Assembly (NCBI GenBank): GCA_015490255.1 | Contig: WFYF01000190.1 | Span: forward strand, 1-9,634 | Direction: 5' to 3' | DNA length: 9,634 nt | From: Caldifarciminota bacterium | GTDB taxonomy: Bacteria > Hydrothermota > Hydrothermia > S141-80 | In this document: piece by piece, positions 1 to 6,829 of the stretch | Position numbering within the stretch: the stretch's first letter is position 1 | How the letters are laid out: each line of letters begins with the position of its first letter | Translations under genes and position numbers: made by a program | Notes under the pieces: model-generated | What the model was told of the DNA's origin: nothing | The model's input: the letters and a program-made list of their open reading frames with translations, nothing else | Database searches by the model: none

Positions 1-1251
1 CGGATGATCATGGAAACCCCCTTTGGCTGGCGACATCTCCTCGCCCTTATGGACCGGGTCCCGGTGGATCGGAGCCCCCGGGATGGAGAGAAGTTGCTGG
101 AAGAGGTGGTGGAGGTGGACTCCCAGTTCTGGACGAGCCGGAAGGTGAACGAGCGGGAGCGCAGGCGGGTTCGGGAAGCCTTCCAGACCCTCCGTGAGAC
201 CCTCCAGACCCTGCTTGAACTCGCCGAACAGGAACCCACCCCCGAAGTGGAGGCGCAACGGAAAAAGCTCCTGGATCGGGTTCTCTCCACCCTGAACCTG
301 GTAGGGGATGAAAATCGTGAAACCGGGATCATCCTTCAGTTCCACCCCGTGATGGACATCATTGAAGCCTTTCTGGAACGGGCCCGGAAGGCGGTGAAGC
401 TTCAGGAAAGCGGGAAGGATGAGGAAGCCTGGAACCTCAGTCAGGAGCTGGGAGTCCCGCTGGAAGCCCTGCCGGATCTGATCCGGGCCATAGAGCGGGA
501 ACTGGAACGCTATAACCACGCCCGGGACACGCTGGTCAAAGGGAACGTGCGTCTGGTGATCGGGATCGCCAAGCGGTTTTCCAACCGGGGCCTGGAGTTT
601 ATGGACCTGGTGCAGGAGGGGAACGCCGGCCTCATCAAGGCGGTGGAAAAGTTTGACTACCGCAAGGGCTATAAGTTCTCCACCTATGCCACCTGGTGGA
701 TCCGCCAGTCCATCACCCGGGCCATTGCGGATCAGTCCCGAACCATCCGGGTGCCCATCCACATGATTGAACTCATCACCAAGATTTCCCGGGTGACCCG
801 GGACCTTCTCCAGGAGCTGGGGCGGGAGCCCACGCCGGAGGAGGTGGCCCGGCGGCTGAAAGTGTCCACGGAGAAGGTACGCCAGGCCATGAAGGCGGCC
901 AAGGATCCCATCTCCCTGGATCGCCCCATCGGTCACGACAAGGAAAACCACATTGCGGAGTTCGTGGTGGACGACGCCTCCCGGCGTCCGGATGAGGCCG
1001 CCTTCCTCTCCGTCCTCCAGGAACGGCTCCAGGAGGTGCTCAACGCTCTGCCCCTCCGGGAACGCCAGATCCTGGAAATGCGGTTCGGGCTCACCACCGA
1101 ACGTCCCATGACCCTGGAGGAGGTGGGAGACCGGTTCGGGGTGACCCGGGAACGGATCCGGCAGATTGAAAACAAGGCCCTCCGGATGCTCCGAAGTCCC
1201 GAAATCGCGAAAAAACTTGAAATCTTTCTGAAATACATTGACCAAATCTGA
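1..1251 (+). CDS. rpoD: RNA polymerase primary sigma factor (sigma-70/RpoD family), 5' end outside window
   Basis: This is the housekeeping sigma subunit that directs core RNA polymerase to -10/-35 promoters. Numbering from the Met at position 4: residues 1-175 form a long spacer like the non-conserved region of proteobacterial sigma-70. Region 2 follows, with RLVIGIAKRFSNRG (183-196), DLVQEGNAGL (201-210) and the promoter-melting and -10-reading segment FSTYATWWIRQSITRAIADQ (225-244). Region 3 includes LGREPTPEEVARRL (272-285). Region 4 has LEEVGDRFGVTRERIRQIE (371-389), the helix-turn-helix that reads the -35 element. Regions 1.1 and 1.2 are absent. The reading frame is open to the window edge, and the first residues resemble the sequence just after region 1.2, so the true start is very probably upstream and the Met at 4 is internal. 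The stop (1249-1251) lies 10 nt before pilB. The family assignment is secure; primary rather than alternative status rests on the near-canonical regions 2.4 and 4.2. Confidence 0.95.
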   Translation, partial: RMIMETPFGWRHLLALMDRVPVDRSPRDGEKLLEEVVEVDSQFWTSRKVNERERRRVREAFQTLRETLQTLLELAEQEPTPEVEAQRKKLLDRVLSTLNLVGDENRETGIILQFHPVMDIIEAFLERARKAVKLQESGKDEEAWNLSQELGVPLEALPDLIRAIERELERYNHARDTLVKGNVRLVIGIAKRFSNRGLEFMDLVQEGNAGLIKAVEKFDYRKGYKFSTYATWWIRQSITRAIADQSRTIRVPIHMIELITKISRVTRDLLQELGREPTPEEVARRLKVSTEKVRQAMKAAKDPISLDRPIGHDKENHIAEFVVDDASRRPDEAAFLSVLQERLQEVLNALPLRERQILEMRFGLTTERPMTLEEVGDRFGVTRERIRQIENKALRMLRSPEIAKKLEIFLKYIDQI

Positions 1252-1256
1252 GGAGG
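1251..1256 (+). promoter_or_regulatory. Shine-Dalgarno of pilB
   Basis: AGGAGG starts on the last base of the rpoD stop codon and lies 5 nt before the ATG at 1262. It decides the start: an in-frame TTG at 1238 lies inside rpoD and has no such site. Because the site abuts the rpoD stop, ribosomes finishing rpoD may restart on pilB. Confidence 0.8.
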
Positions 1257-1261
1257 GAGGG

Positions 1262-2977
1262 ATGCTGACCCAGCAAAACACCCGGATTCTGCAGCTCCTC
1301 CTCCGGGCGGGGAGGATTTCCAAGGAGGAGGCGGAAACGGTTCTCCAGCGGGTGCGGGCCTCCAACCAGCCCGTGCATGAAGCCATCGTCCAGGCGGGGC
1401 TGATGAGCGAGGAAGAGCTCGCACAGTTTCTGGCGCAGCAGCACCGGGTTCAGTATGTGGATCTCACGAAATACGAGGTTAACGAGGAGTTCGTGAAGCG
1501 CTTCCCCCAGGACTTTCTGCGCAAGCACCTGATTGTGCCCCTGCGGCGGAAGGGGCGCCGTCTCACGGTGGCGGTGGCCGACCCCACCAATCTCCAGCCG
1601 CTGGAGGATCTGAAGTTCACCACGGGTGCAGACATCCAGATGGTGGTGGCCCGACCCTCGGACATCCAGGAAACCCTGGACCGGATTTTCGGTACTTCCT
1701 CGGCGGATCTGGTGGAGGAGGCGCTGGAGGAGGCCGTCGCCGAAGAGGCCGTGGAGGTTGCAGAGGAGACCCAAGAACTCGGGACGGTGGACATCCTCCA
1801 GCAGGCCCAGGCGGCGCCGGTGATCAAGTTTGTGAACGGCATCCTGGCCCAGGCCATCAAGCTGGGAGCTTCGGATATCCACATTGAACCCTATGAAAAA
1901 GACCTTCGGGTGCGCTTCCGCATTGACGGGGTGCTCCACGAAATCGCCCACCCTCCCATCAAACTCAAAGACGCCATTGTCTCCCGTGTGAAGGTGATGT
2001 CCAAACTGGACATCGCCGAACGCCGGCTTCCCCAGGACGGGCGGATCCGGATCAAGGTGGGCGGGAAGGAGGTGGACATCCGTGTGTCCACCGTGCCGGT
2101 GGTGTATGGTGAGAAGGTGGTGATGCGTATTCTGGACAAATCCGCCCTGAACGTGGATATGGAGAAACTCGGATTTGAACCTGAGGCGCTGGAGCTCTTC
2201 ATGGAGGCCATCCACAAGCCCTACGGGATGATCCTGGTCACCGGCCCCACCGGGTCCGGAAAGTCCACCACCCTCTATTCTGCCATGCAGATCCTGAACA
2301 AGCCCGAAGTGAACATCATGACGGCGGAGGATCCGGTGGAGTTCAACTTCCACGGCCTGAACCAGGTAAACATCCGGGAGGAGATCGGACTCACCTTTGC
2401 CTCGGCCCTCCGGGCCTTTCTCCGTCAGGACCCGGACATCATCCTGGTGGGGGAGATCCGGGATCAGGAAACCGCCTCCATCGCCATCAAGGCCGCGCTG
2501 ACCGGGCACCTGGTGCTGTCCACCCTCCACACCAACGACGCCCCGTCCTCCATTCCCCGTCTGGTGGACATGGGCGTGGAACCCTTCCTGGTGGCCGCCT
2601 CGGTGATTCTGGTGGTGGCCCAGCGCCTGATGCGCAAGATCTGCACCAACTGCAAGCGCCCGGTGGAATACCATCCCGAGGACCTCCGGGAGATCGGCAT
2701 TGATCCCGAATCCCTCCCGGGGGATCAGGTGTTCTATAAGGGCGAGGGGTGCGAGGTGTGCAAAAACACCGGCTACAAGGGACGAATCGGGATCTATGAG
2801 GTGATGAAGGTCACGCCGGAGATCCGGGAAGCCCTGGTGGAAGGCGCCAGCGCCACCGAGATCCGGGAAATCGCGCTGGAGCAGGGGATGATCACCCTGC
2901 GGGAGGCGGCGATCCGGAAGTTCCTGGCCGGTGTGAGCACCCGGGAAGAAGTCCTTCGTGTGACCATGGAGGAGTGA
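1262..2977 (+). CDS. pilB: Type IV pilus extension ATPase PilB
   Basis: This 571-residue protein is the cytoplasmic hexameric ATPase that powers pilin polymerisation at the inner membrane. The N-terminal GspE/MshEN-type domain (about 1-145) is followed by an acidic Glu/Ala/Val-rich linker (about 148-173) and the secretion ATPase core. The core has SDIHIEP (204-210), Walker A GPTGSGKST with Lys334 (328-336), the Asp box TAEDPVEF (354-361), Walker B with the GEIRD motif and Glu398 (390-401), and the His box LTGHLVLSTLHTN (413-425). A tetracysteine zinc motif is intact: CTNC (461-464) and CEVC (497-500). That motif, the length and the following pilT mark it as PilB rather than PilT. A type II secretion GspE is the main alternative, but the pilT-pilC neighbours and the absence of gsp genes argue against it. 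Its stop is separated from the pilT start by one base. Confidence 0.95.
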   Translation: MLTQQNTRILQLLLRAGRISKEEAETVLQRVRASNQPVHEAIVQAGLMSEEELAQFLAQQHRVQYVDLTKYEVNEEFVKRFPQDFLRKHLIVPLRRKGRRLTVAVADPTNLQPLEDLKFTTGADIQMVVARPSDIQETLDRIFGTSSADLVEEALEEAVAEEAVEVAEETQELGTVDILQQAQAAPVIKFVNGILAQAIKLGASDIHIEPYEKDLRVRFRIDGVLHEIAHPPIKLKDAIVSRVKVMSKLDIAERRLPQDGRIRIKVGGKEVDIRVSTVPVVYGEKVVMRILDKSALNVDMEKLGFEPEALELFMEAIHKPYGMILVTGPTGSGKSTTLYSAMQILNKPEVNIMTAEDPVEFNFHGLNQVNIREEIGLTFASALRAFLRQDPDIILVGEIRDQETASIAIKAALTGHLVLSTLHTNDAPSSIPRLVDMGVEPFLVAASVILVVAQRLMRKICTNCKRPVEYHPEDLREIGIDPESLPGDQVFYKGEGCEVCKNTGYKGRIGIYEVMKVTPEIREALVEGASATEIREIALEQGMITLREAAIRKFLAGVSTREEVLRVTMEE

Positions 2978-2978
2978 G

Positions 2979-4100
2979 ATGAGTCAGGCTCAGCTTCCCT
3001 TCACCATGCGGACCCTTCTGGAGGAGATGGTCCAGCGCAAGGCCTCCGACCTCCACGTGGTGGCCGGCTCTCCCCCCATTTTCCGGATTGACGGAGAGCT
3101 GGTCCGGTACGGGGAGACCCGTCTCACCCCGGAAATGGCCCGGGCGCTGATTTTTTATCTCCTCAACGACGAGCAGCGCAAGAAATTGGAAGACGAGAAG
3201 GAACTGGACTTCGCGGTGTCGGTGCCGGGGCTGGCCCGCTTCCGGGCCAACGCCTTTTTCCAGCGGGGCACCGTCGCCCTGGCCATCCGGGCCATTCCCT
3301 ATGAGATTCCTTCTCCCAAAGAGCTTCGCCTTCCTCCCGTGGCGCTGGAGCTCATCAAGAAAAATCAGGGGTTGATTCTGGTCACCGGACCCACGGGGTC
3401 CGGGAAGTCCACCACCCTGGCCTCCCTTATCAACGTGATCAACGAAACGCAGAACAAGCACATCATCACCATTGAGGACCCCATTGAGTTCCTTCACAGG
3501 AGCAAAAAGTGCCTGATCTCCCAGCGGGAAGTCCACGTGGATACCAAGAGCTTTGCCAACGCCCTCAAATCCGCCCTGCGTGAGGACCCGGACGTGATCC
3601 TGGTGGGGGAGATGCGGGATCTGGAAACCATCGGCGCGGCGCTTACCGCGGCGGAAACCGGTCACCTGGTCTTCGCCACCCTCCACACCCCCACGGCGCC
3701 GGAGGCGGTCAACCGGATTGTGGACGTGTTTCCTCCCCACCAGCAGACCCAGATCCGGGTGCAGCTCGCGGCGGTGCTGGAGGCGGTGATCACCCAGCGT
3801 CTGCTGCCCACCCGCATCGGTAAGGGCACGGGCAAAGGCCGGGTTCTGGCCACGGAGGTTCTGATCGGCACCCCGGCGGTGCGGAACATCATCCGGGAAA
3901 ACCGGATTCACGAGCTCTACAGCGTGATGCAGACCAGCCAGAAAGAGGGCATGCACACCATGAACCAGTCCCTCTACCGCCTCTACCGGGAGGGGCACAT
4001 CTCCTGGGAGGTGGCCGTGCAATACAGCCCCAACCCGGCGGATCTGGAGCGCCTGGGGAGCCGGGAGGGGCCGGTTCGCGCCGGCACACGCCGGATCTGA
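2979..4100 (+). CDS. pilT: Type IV pilus retraction ATPase PilT
   Basis: This 373-residue hexameric ATPase drives pilus depolymerisation, and so twitching motility and DNA uptake. It has a short PAS-like N-terminal domain with ASDLHVVAGSPP (22-33), then Walker A GPTGSGKST with Lys143 (137-145), the Asp box IEDPIEF (165-171), Walker B DPDVILVGEMRD with Glu211 (203-214) and the His box ETGHLVFATLHT (226-237). The PilT-typical C-terminal block AVRNIIRE (300-307) is present, and GMHTMNQSL (324-332) follows. It lacks the tetracysteine motif of PilB. The last roughly 15 residues (about 358-373) are a basic tail beyond the conserved core. A GGAGGAG ribosome binding site (2968-2974) inside the end of pilB serves the ATG, which suggests coupled translation. 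PilU is a possible alternative, but a single copy beside pilB and pilC favours PilT. Confidence 0.95.
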   Translation: MSQAQLPFTMRTLLEEMVQRKASDLHVVAGSPPIFRIDGELVRYGETRLTPEMARALIFYLLNDEQRKKLEDEKELDFAVSVPGLARFRANAFFQRGTVALAIRAIPYEIPSPKELRLPPVALELIKKNQGLILVTGPTGSGKSTTLASLINVINETQNKHIITIEDPIEFLHRSKKCLISQREVHVDTKSFANALKSALREDPDVILVGEMRDLETIGAALTAAETGHLVFATLHTPTAPEAVNRIVDVFPPHQQTQIRVQLAAVLEAVITQRLLPTRIGKGTGKGRVLATEVLIGTPAVRNIIRENRIHELYSVMQTSQKEGMHTMNQSLYRLYREGHISWEVAVQYSPNPADLERLGSREGPVRAGTRRI

Positions 4101-4112
4101 AGGGATTGAGAA

Positions 4113-4130
4113 GGCAACAAGGAGGTTGCC
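4113..4130 (+). promoter_or_regulatory. Perfect hairpin presenting the pilC Shine-Dalgarno in its loop
   Basis: GGCAAC (4113-4118) and GTTGCC (4125-4130) are perfect inverted repeats. The six-base loop AAGGAG (4119-4124) is the core of the ribosome binding site. The stem ends on the base just before the pilC ATG at 4131. The structure lies in the 30-nt gap between pilT and pilC, the longest gap in the window. It could modulate pilC translation or mark an RNA-binding protein site; that function is inferred from the layout only. Confidence 0.55.
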
Positions 4131-5360
4131 ATGCCGACCTTTGAATGGGTGGGGCGTGACCCCTCAGGAAGGCTTGTGAAGGACACCATCCGGGCCGCCA
4201 GCGAAGAGGAGGCCCGGGAACTGCTTGCCCGGAAAGGCATCTCTCCCCAGACCATCAAACCGAAATCCATTCTCCAGATGGAACTCAAGCTGAGCTTCAT
4301 GGAGCGCGTCACCCTCCGGGACCTTGCCCTCTTCGCCCGTCAGATGGCCTCCATGCTGGATGCCGGGATCTCGGTGGTGGAAGCCCTGGCCATTTATGGG
4401 GATCAGGTGGAGAAGGAAAAGTTCAAAAAAATCGTGAACGAGATGCGGGCGGATGTGGAAGGGGGAAAGCAGTTCTGGGAGGCCATGAAAAAACACGAGA
4501 AGGTGTTCGGCCCCCTTTTCGTGAGCCTGATCCGGGCAGGGGAGGAAAGCGGAAACCTCCCCAAAACCATGCAGGCCATTTCCCTCTATTTTGAAAAGAT
4601 GGAGAAGCTGATCGGCAAGATCAAATCCGCCATGGCCTATCCCATCCTGGTCCTCGTGGTGGCCGTGGTGGTGGTGATCGGGCTTATGACCTTCGTGGTG
4701 CCCCGATTTGTCAAGATCTTTGAGGAGGCCGGGCAGGCGGATCAGCTTCCGGCCATCACGCGGGCCGTGATGGCGGTGAGCGCCTTCATGACCTCCAAAG
4801 GCATGATTGTGCTCATCGCCGCGCTGATCGCCACATTCGTGGTGTTCCTCCGCCTGATCCGCACCTCCCGGGGCCGGGCCCTCTGGCACCGGTTTCTGCT
4901 GCGGGTGCCCGTGCTCGGGGACCTGGTCCTCAAGTCCTCCATTGCCCGGTTCACCCGGACCCTCGCCATGTTGATTTCGGGCGGTGTGGATCTTCTCCAC
5001 GCGCTGGAAATCACCGCGGAAAGCTCCGGCAACGTGGTGATCGGTAACGCCCTCAAAGAAACCCGAAAGATCGTGGAGGAAGGGCGTCCGCTGTCCTCGG
5101 GGCTGAAGAAATATCCCCGTCTCTTTCCCCCCATGGTGGTCCACATGGTGGCCATCGGCGAAAAGTCCGGCCAGACCGCTCCCATGTTTGAAAAAATCGC
5201 AGATTTTTACGATGACGAGGTGGACCGGGCGGTGGAAACCCTCACCTCCATGATTGAGCCCATGCTCATCATCTTCCTGGGCGGGATCGTGCTCGTGGTT
5301 CTTCTGGCCATCTATCTGCCCATCTTCAAGATGGCCGGTGCCATTTCGGGAGGTGCCTGA
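4131..5360 (+). CDS. pilC: Type IV pilus inner-membrane platform protein PilC
   Basis: This 409-residue polytopic membrane protein is the platform on which the PilB and PilT motors act to insert or withdraw pilin subunits. It is a GspF-family protein with two T2SF domains. The first spans about 67-190, with LALFARQMASMLDAGISVVEAL (65-86) and the RAGEESGNL block (135-143), and the second about 269-392, with FTRTLAMLISGGVDLLHAL (274-292) and the matching IGEKSGQ block (342-348). Three membrane segments are visible near 170-190, 224-243 and 376-397, and the N-terminal FEWVGRDPSGR is typical of the family. The length is normal. The ATG at 4131 has AAGGAGG (4119-4125) 5 nt upstream, partly inside the hairpin. 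GspF of type II secretion is the homologous alternative, but the pilB and pilT neighbours decide for PilC. Confidence 0.94.
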   Translation: MPTFEWVGRDPSGRLVKDTIRAASEEEARELLARKGISPQTIKPKSILQMELKLSFMERVTLRDLALFARQMASMLDAGISVVEALAIYGDQVEKEKFKKIVNEMRADVEGGKQFWEAMKKHEKVFGPLFVSLIRAGEESGNLPKTMQAISLYFEKMEKLIGKIKSAMAYPILVLVVAVVVVIGLMTFVVPRFVKIFEEAGQADQLPAITRAVMAVSAFMTSKGMIVLIAALIATFVVFLRLIRTSRGRALWHRFLLRVPVLGDLVLKSSIARFTRTLAMLISGGVDLLHALEITAESSGNVVIGNALKETRKIVEEGRPLSSGLKKYPRLFPPMVVHMVAIGEKSGQTAPMFEKIADFYDDEVDRAVETLTSMIEPMLIIFLGGIVLVVLLAIYLPIFKMAGAISGGA

Positions 5361-5365
5361 GGCCG

Positions 5366-6829
5366 GTGCGGGAGCTCGGCCGGTTCCTGGATCTCCTCCA
5401 TCTGGGGGTATGGCTTCTCCTGGGTGGAGGGGTTCTGTTCATCGGTCCGAGCTTCTCGCTTTTTGTCTTTGTCCTGCTGCCCCTGGCCGCAGGGCTCCTG
5501 GTCCGGCGGTTTCCCGAACTGCGGCCGCTGCGTCTGGCGGCCGACCTGGTGGGCCTTGGAGGACTTGTGGTCCCCACCGGCCTGGCGGCCTCCCCCTTCG
5601 CCATGTTCGCGATCCTGCCGCTTCTGGAGGCCGCCCTGCTCTTTTCCCGTCCCCTCACCCTGTCCCTCCTTATGGCGATGCTCCTTGTTCTGGCCGGAAC
5701 CGGTGGGGACATCACAGCCCGGTATTTTCTGGCAGGCCTCTATCTGCTGGCGGTGGCGCTGGGGCTGTATGTCCGGGAACGGGTGACCGCCCTGGCCCGT
5801 CTGTATGAGCGTCTCCGGCTGGATCGTCGCACCATTCTGGACAACATGGAGAGCGGGCTGATGGCCTTCAGCCGGGACGGAACCCTGCTGTATGACAACC
5901 CGGCGGCCCGACGGCTCCTCATCCCCGGAGCCTTTGACACTTTCCGCCGGGAGGCCGTTCGGGCCCTCCACCAGAACCTCCGGGAGTCCGAAATCCGTCT
6001 GGGAGACCGGGTGTATGGTGTGGGCTGGACCCCCCTTCCAGAAGGCCGGGGGGTGCTGGCCATTTTTCAGGACATCACGGAAAAACGGCGGATGGAAGCC
6101 CGGCTGAAGGCGCTGGACCGATGGGAAACTCTGGGGAATTTCTCCGCCCACCTGGCCCACGAAATTCGCTCCGCAGTGATGACCCTCCGGGGGGTGATGG
6201 AAATCTGGGAGAGCCTGAACGACGCCGAACGAGAGCGCTATCGGGGGCACGTGGAACAGGCCCTGAACCGGCTTCAAGAACTTGTGGAGGAGTTTCTTGC
6301 CTATGCCCGGGTGGGCTCCCCCCTGTCGCTGGAGGAGATATCCCTTGAGGCCCTTCGGGACCACCTCTCCCGGGAGGTGGGCATGTCGTTTGAGATTCAG
6401 GGGGCCTGCCAGGTGGTAACGGATGTGCGCAGGGTGGGCTGGATTGTGCGGAATCTGGTGGAAAACGCCCGGCGCTATGGAACGAACATCCAGTGTATCC
6501 TCCTTGGCCCCGGTGCACGCTTCCAGGACCGTCTCGGGGAGATCTCCGTCCCGGAAGACCGGTGGGCGATTCTCATCCGGGACGATGGATCCGGCATTCC
6601 GGAAAGCCTTCAGCGCCGGATCTTTGAGCCCTTTTTCACCACCGAACCCTCCGGTTTCGGCCTGGGTCTGGCCATTGTGAAAGAGACAGCTGAACAGCTC
6701 GGCGGGGAAGTGCACATGCTTTCCCGGGAAGGTGAAGGCAGTCTGTTTGCGGTGATGCTTCCCCTCAAACCGGTGAATCTTCCTTCCCTTTCGCTGGAGG
6801 TTTCTCATGCACCGAACGCTGGTGATTGA
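5366..6829 (+). CDS. pilS: Membrane sensor histidine kinase, PilS-like
   Basis: This 487-residue kinase probably phosphorylates the response regulator encoded just downstream. About six hydrophobic segments fill residues 12-136, as in Pseudomonas PilS. A PAS domain follows (about 152-238, with ILDNMESGLMAFSRDGTLLYDNPAARRLL at 157-185), then the HisKA domain with phospho-acceptor His265 in HLAHEIRSAV, and the HATPase domain: N-box VRNLVENARRYG (361-372), G1 DDGSGIP (406-412), the F-box region FEPFFTTEPSG (420-430) and G2 GFGLGLAI (430-437). The H-box is atypical, with Ser269-Ala270 where Asn/Thr-Pro is usual. The start is a GTG 5 nt after the pilC stop. The ribosome binding site is uncertain: GGGAGG (5348-5353) is 12 nt away, and no in-frame ATG occurs before residue 80. 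The stop overlaps pilR by 23 nt. The PilS assignment rests on position and architecture; a generic NtrB-like kinase is the alternative. Confidence 0.85.
   Translation: MRELGRFLDLLHLGVWLLLGGGVLFIGPSFSLFVFVLLPLAAGLLVRRFPELRPLRLAADLVGLGGLVVPTGLAASPFAMFAILPLLEAALLFSRPLTLSLLMAMLLVLAGTGGDITARYFLAGLYLLAVALGLYVRERVTALARLYERLRLDRRTILDNMESGLMAFSRDGTLLYDNPAARRLLIPGAFDTFRREAVRALHQNLRESEIRLGDRVYGVGWTPLPEGRGVLAIFQDITEKRRMEARLKALDRWETLGNFSAHLAHEIRSAVMTLRGVMEIWESLNDAERERYRGHVEQALNRLQELVEEFLAYARVGSPLSLEEISLEALRDHLSREVGMSFEIQGACQVVTDVRRVGWIVRNLVENARRYGTNIQCILLGPGARFQDRLGEISVPEDRWAILIRDDGSGIPESLQRRIFEPFFTTEPSGFGLGLAIVKETAEQLGGEVHMLSREGEGSLFAVMLPLKPVNLPSLSLEVSHAPNAGD

Noticed and set aside
1207..1250. AT-rich end of rpoD with a TTGAAA (1217-1222) as a possible pilB promoter
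   Set aside because: No -10-like hexamer lies at 16-18 nt spacing. The A/T richness is explained by Lys, Ile and Phe codons of the sigma C-terminus.
1238..1261. TTG start at 1238 for pilB
   Set aside because: It adds eight residues overlapping rpoD and has no ribosome binding site. The ATG at 1262 has AGGAGG at 5 nt.
4070..4085. GCCGG/CCGGC stem near the end of pilT as a terminator
   Set aside because: Only 5 bp, no T-run, inside coding sequence, and followed by a co-directional gene 45 nt on.
4884..4900. TGGCACC-like sigma-54 promoter inside pilC
   Set aside because: The GG and GC dinucleotides are not at the required 10-nt spacing and it lies in the middle of a coding sequence.
5333..5369. 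Direct repeat GGCCGGTGC at 5333-5341 and 5361-5369 around the pilC-pilS junction
   Set aside because: It is a single 9-bp pair in GC-rich coding DNA with no dyad or third copy; chance is adequate.
5254..5808. Alternative + frame open reading frame overlapping pilC and pilS
   Set aside because: It has a Pro/Arg/Gly-rich translation without a domain and overlaps the well-supported pilS frame.
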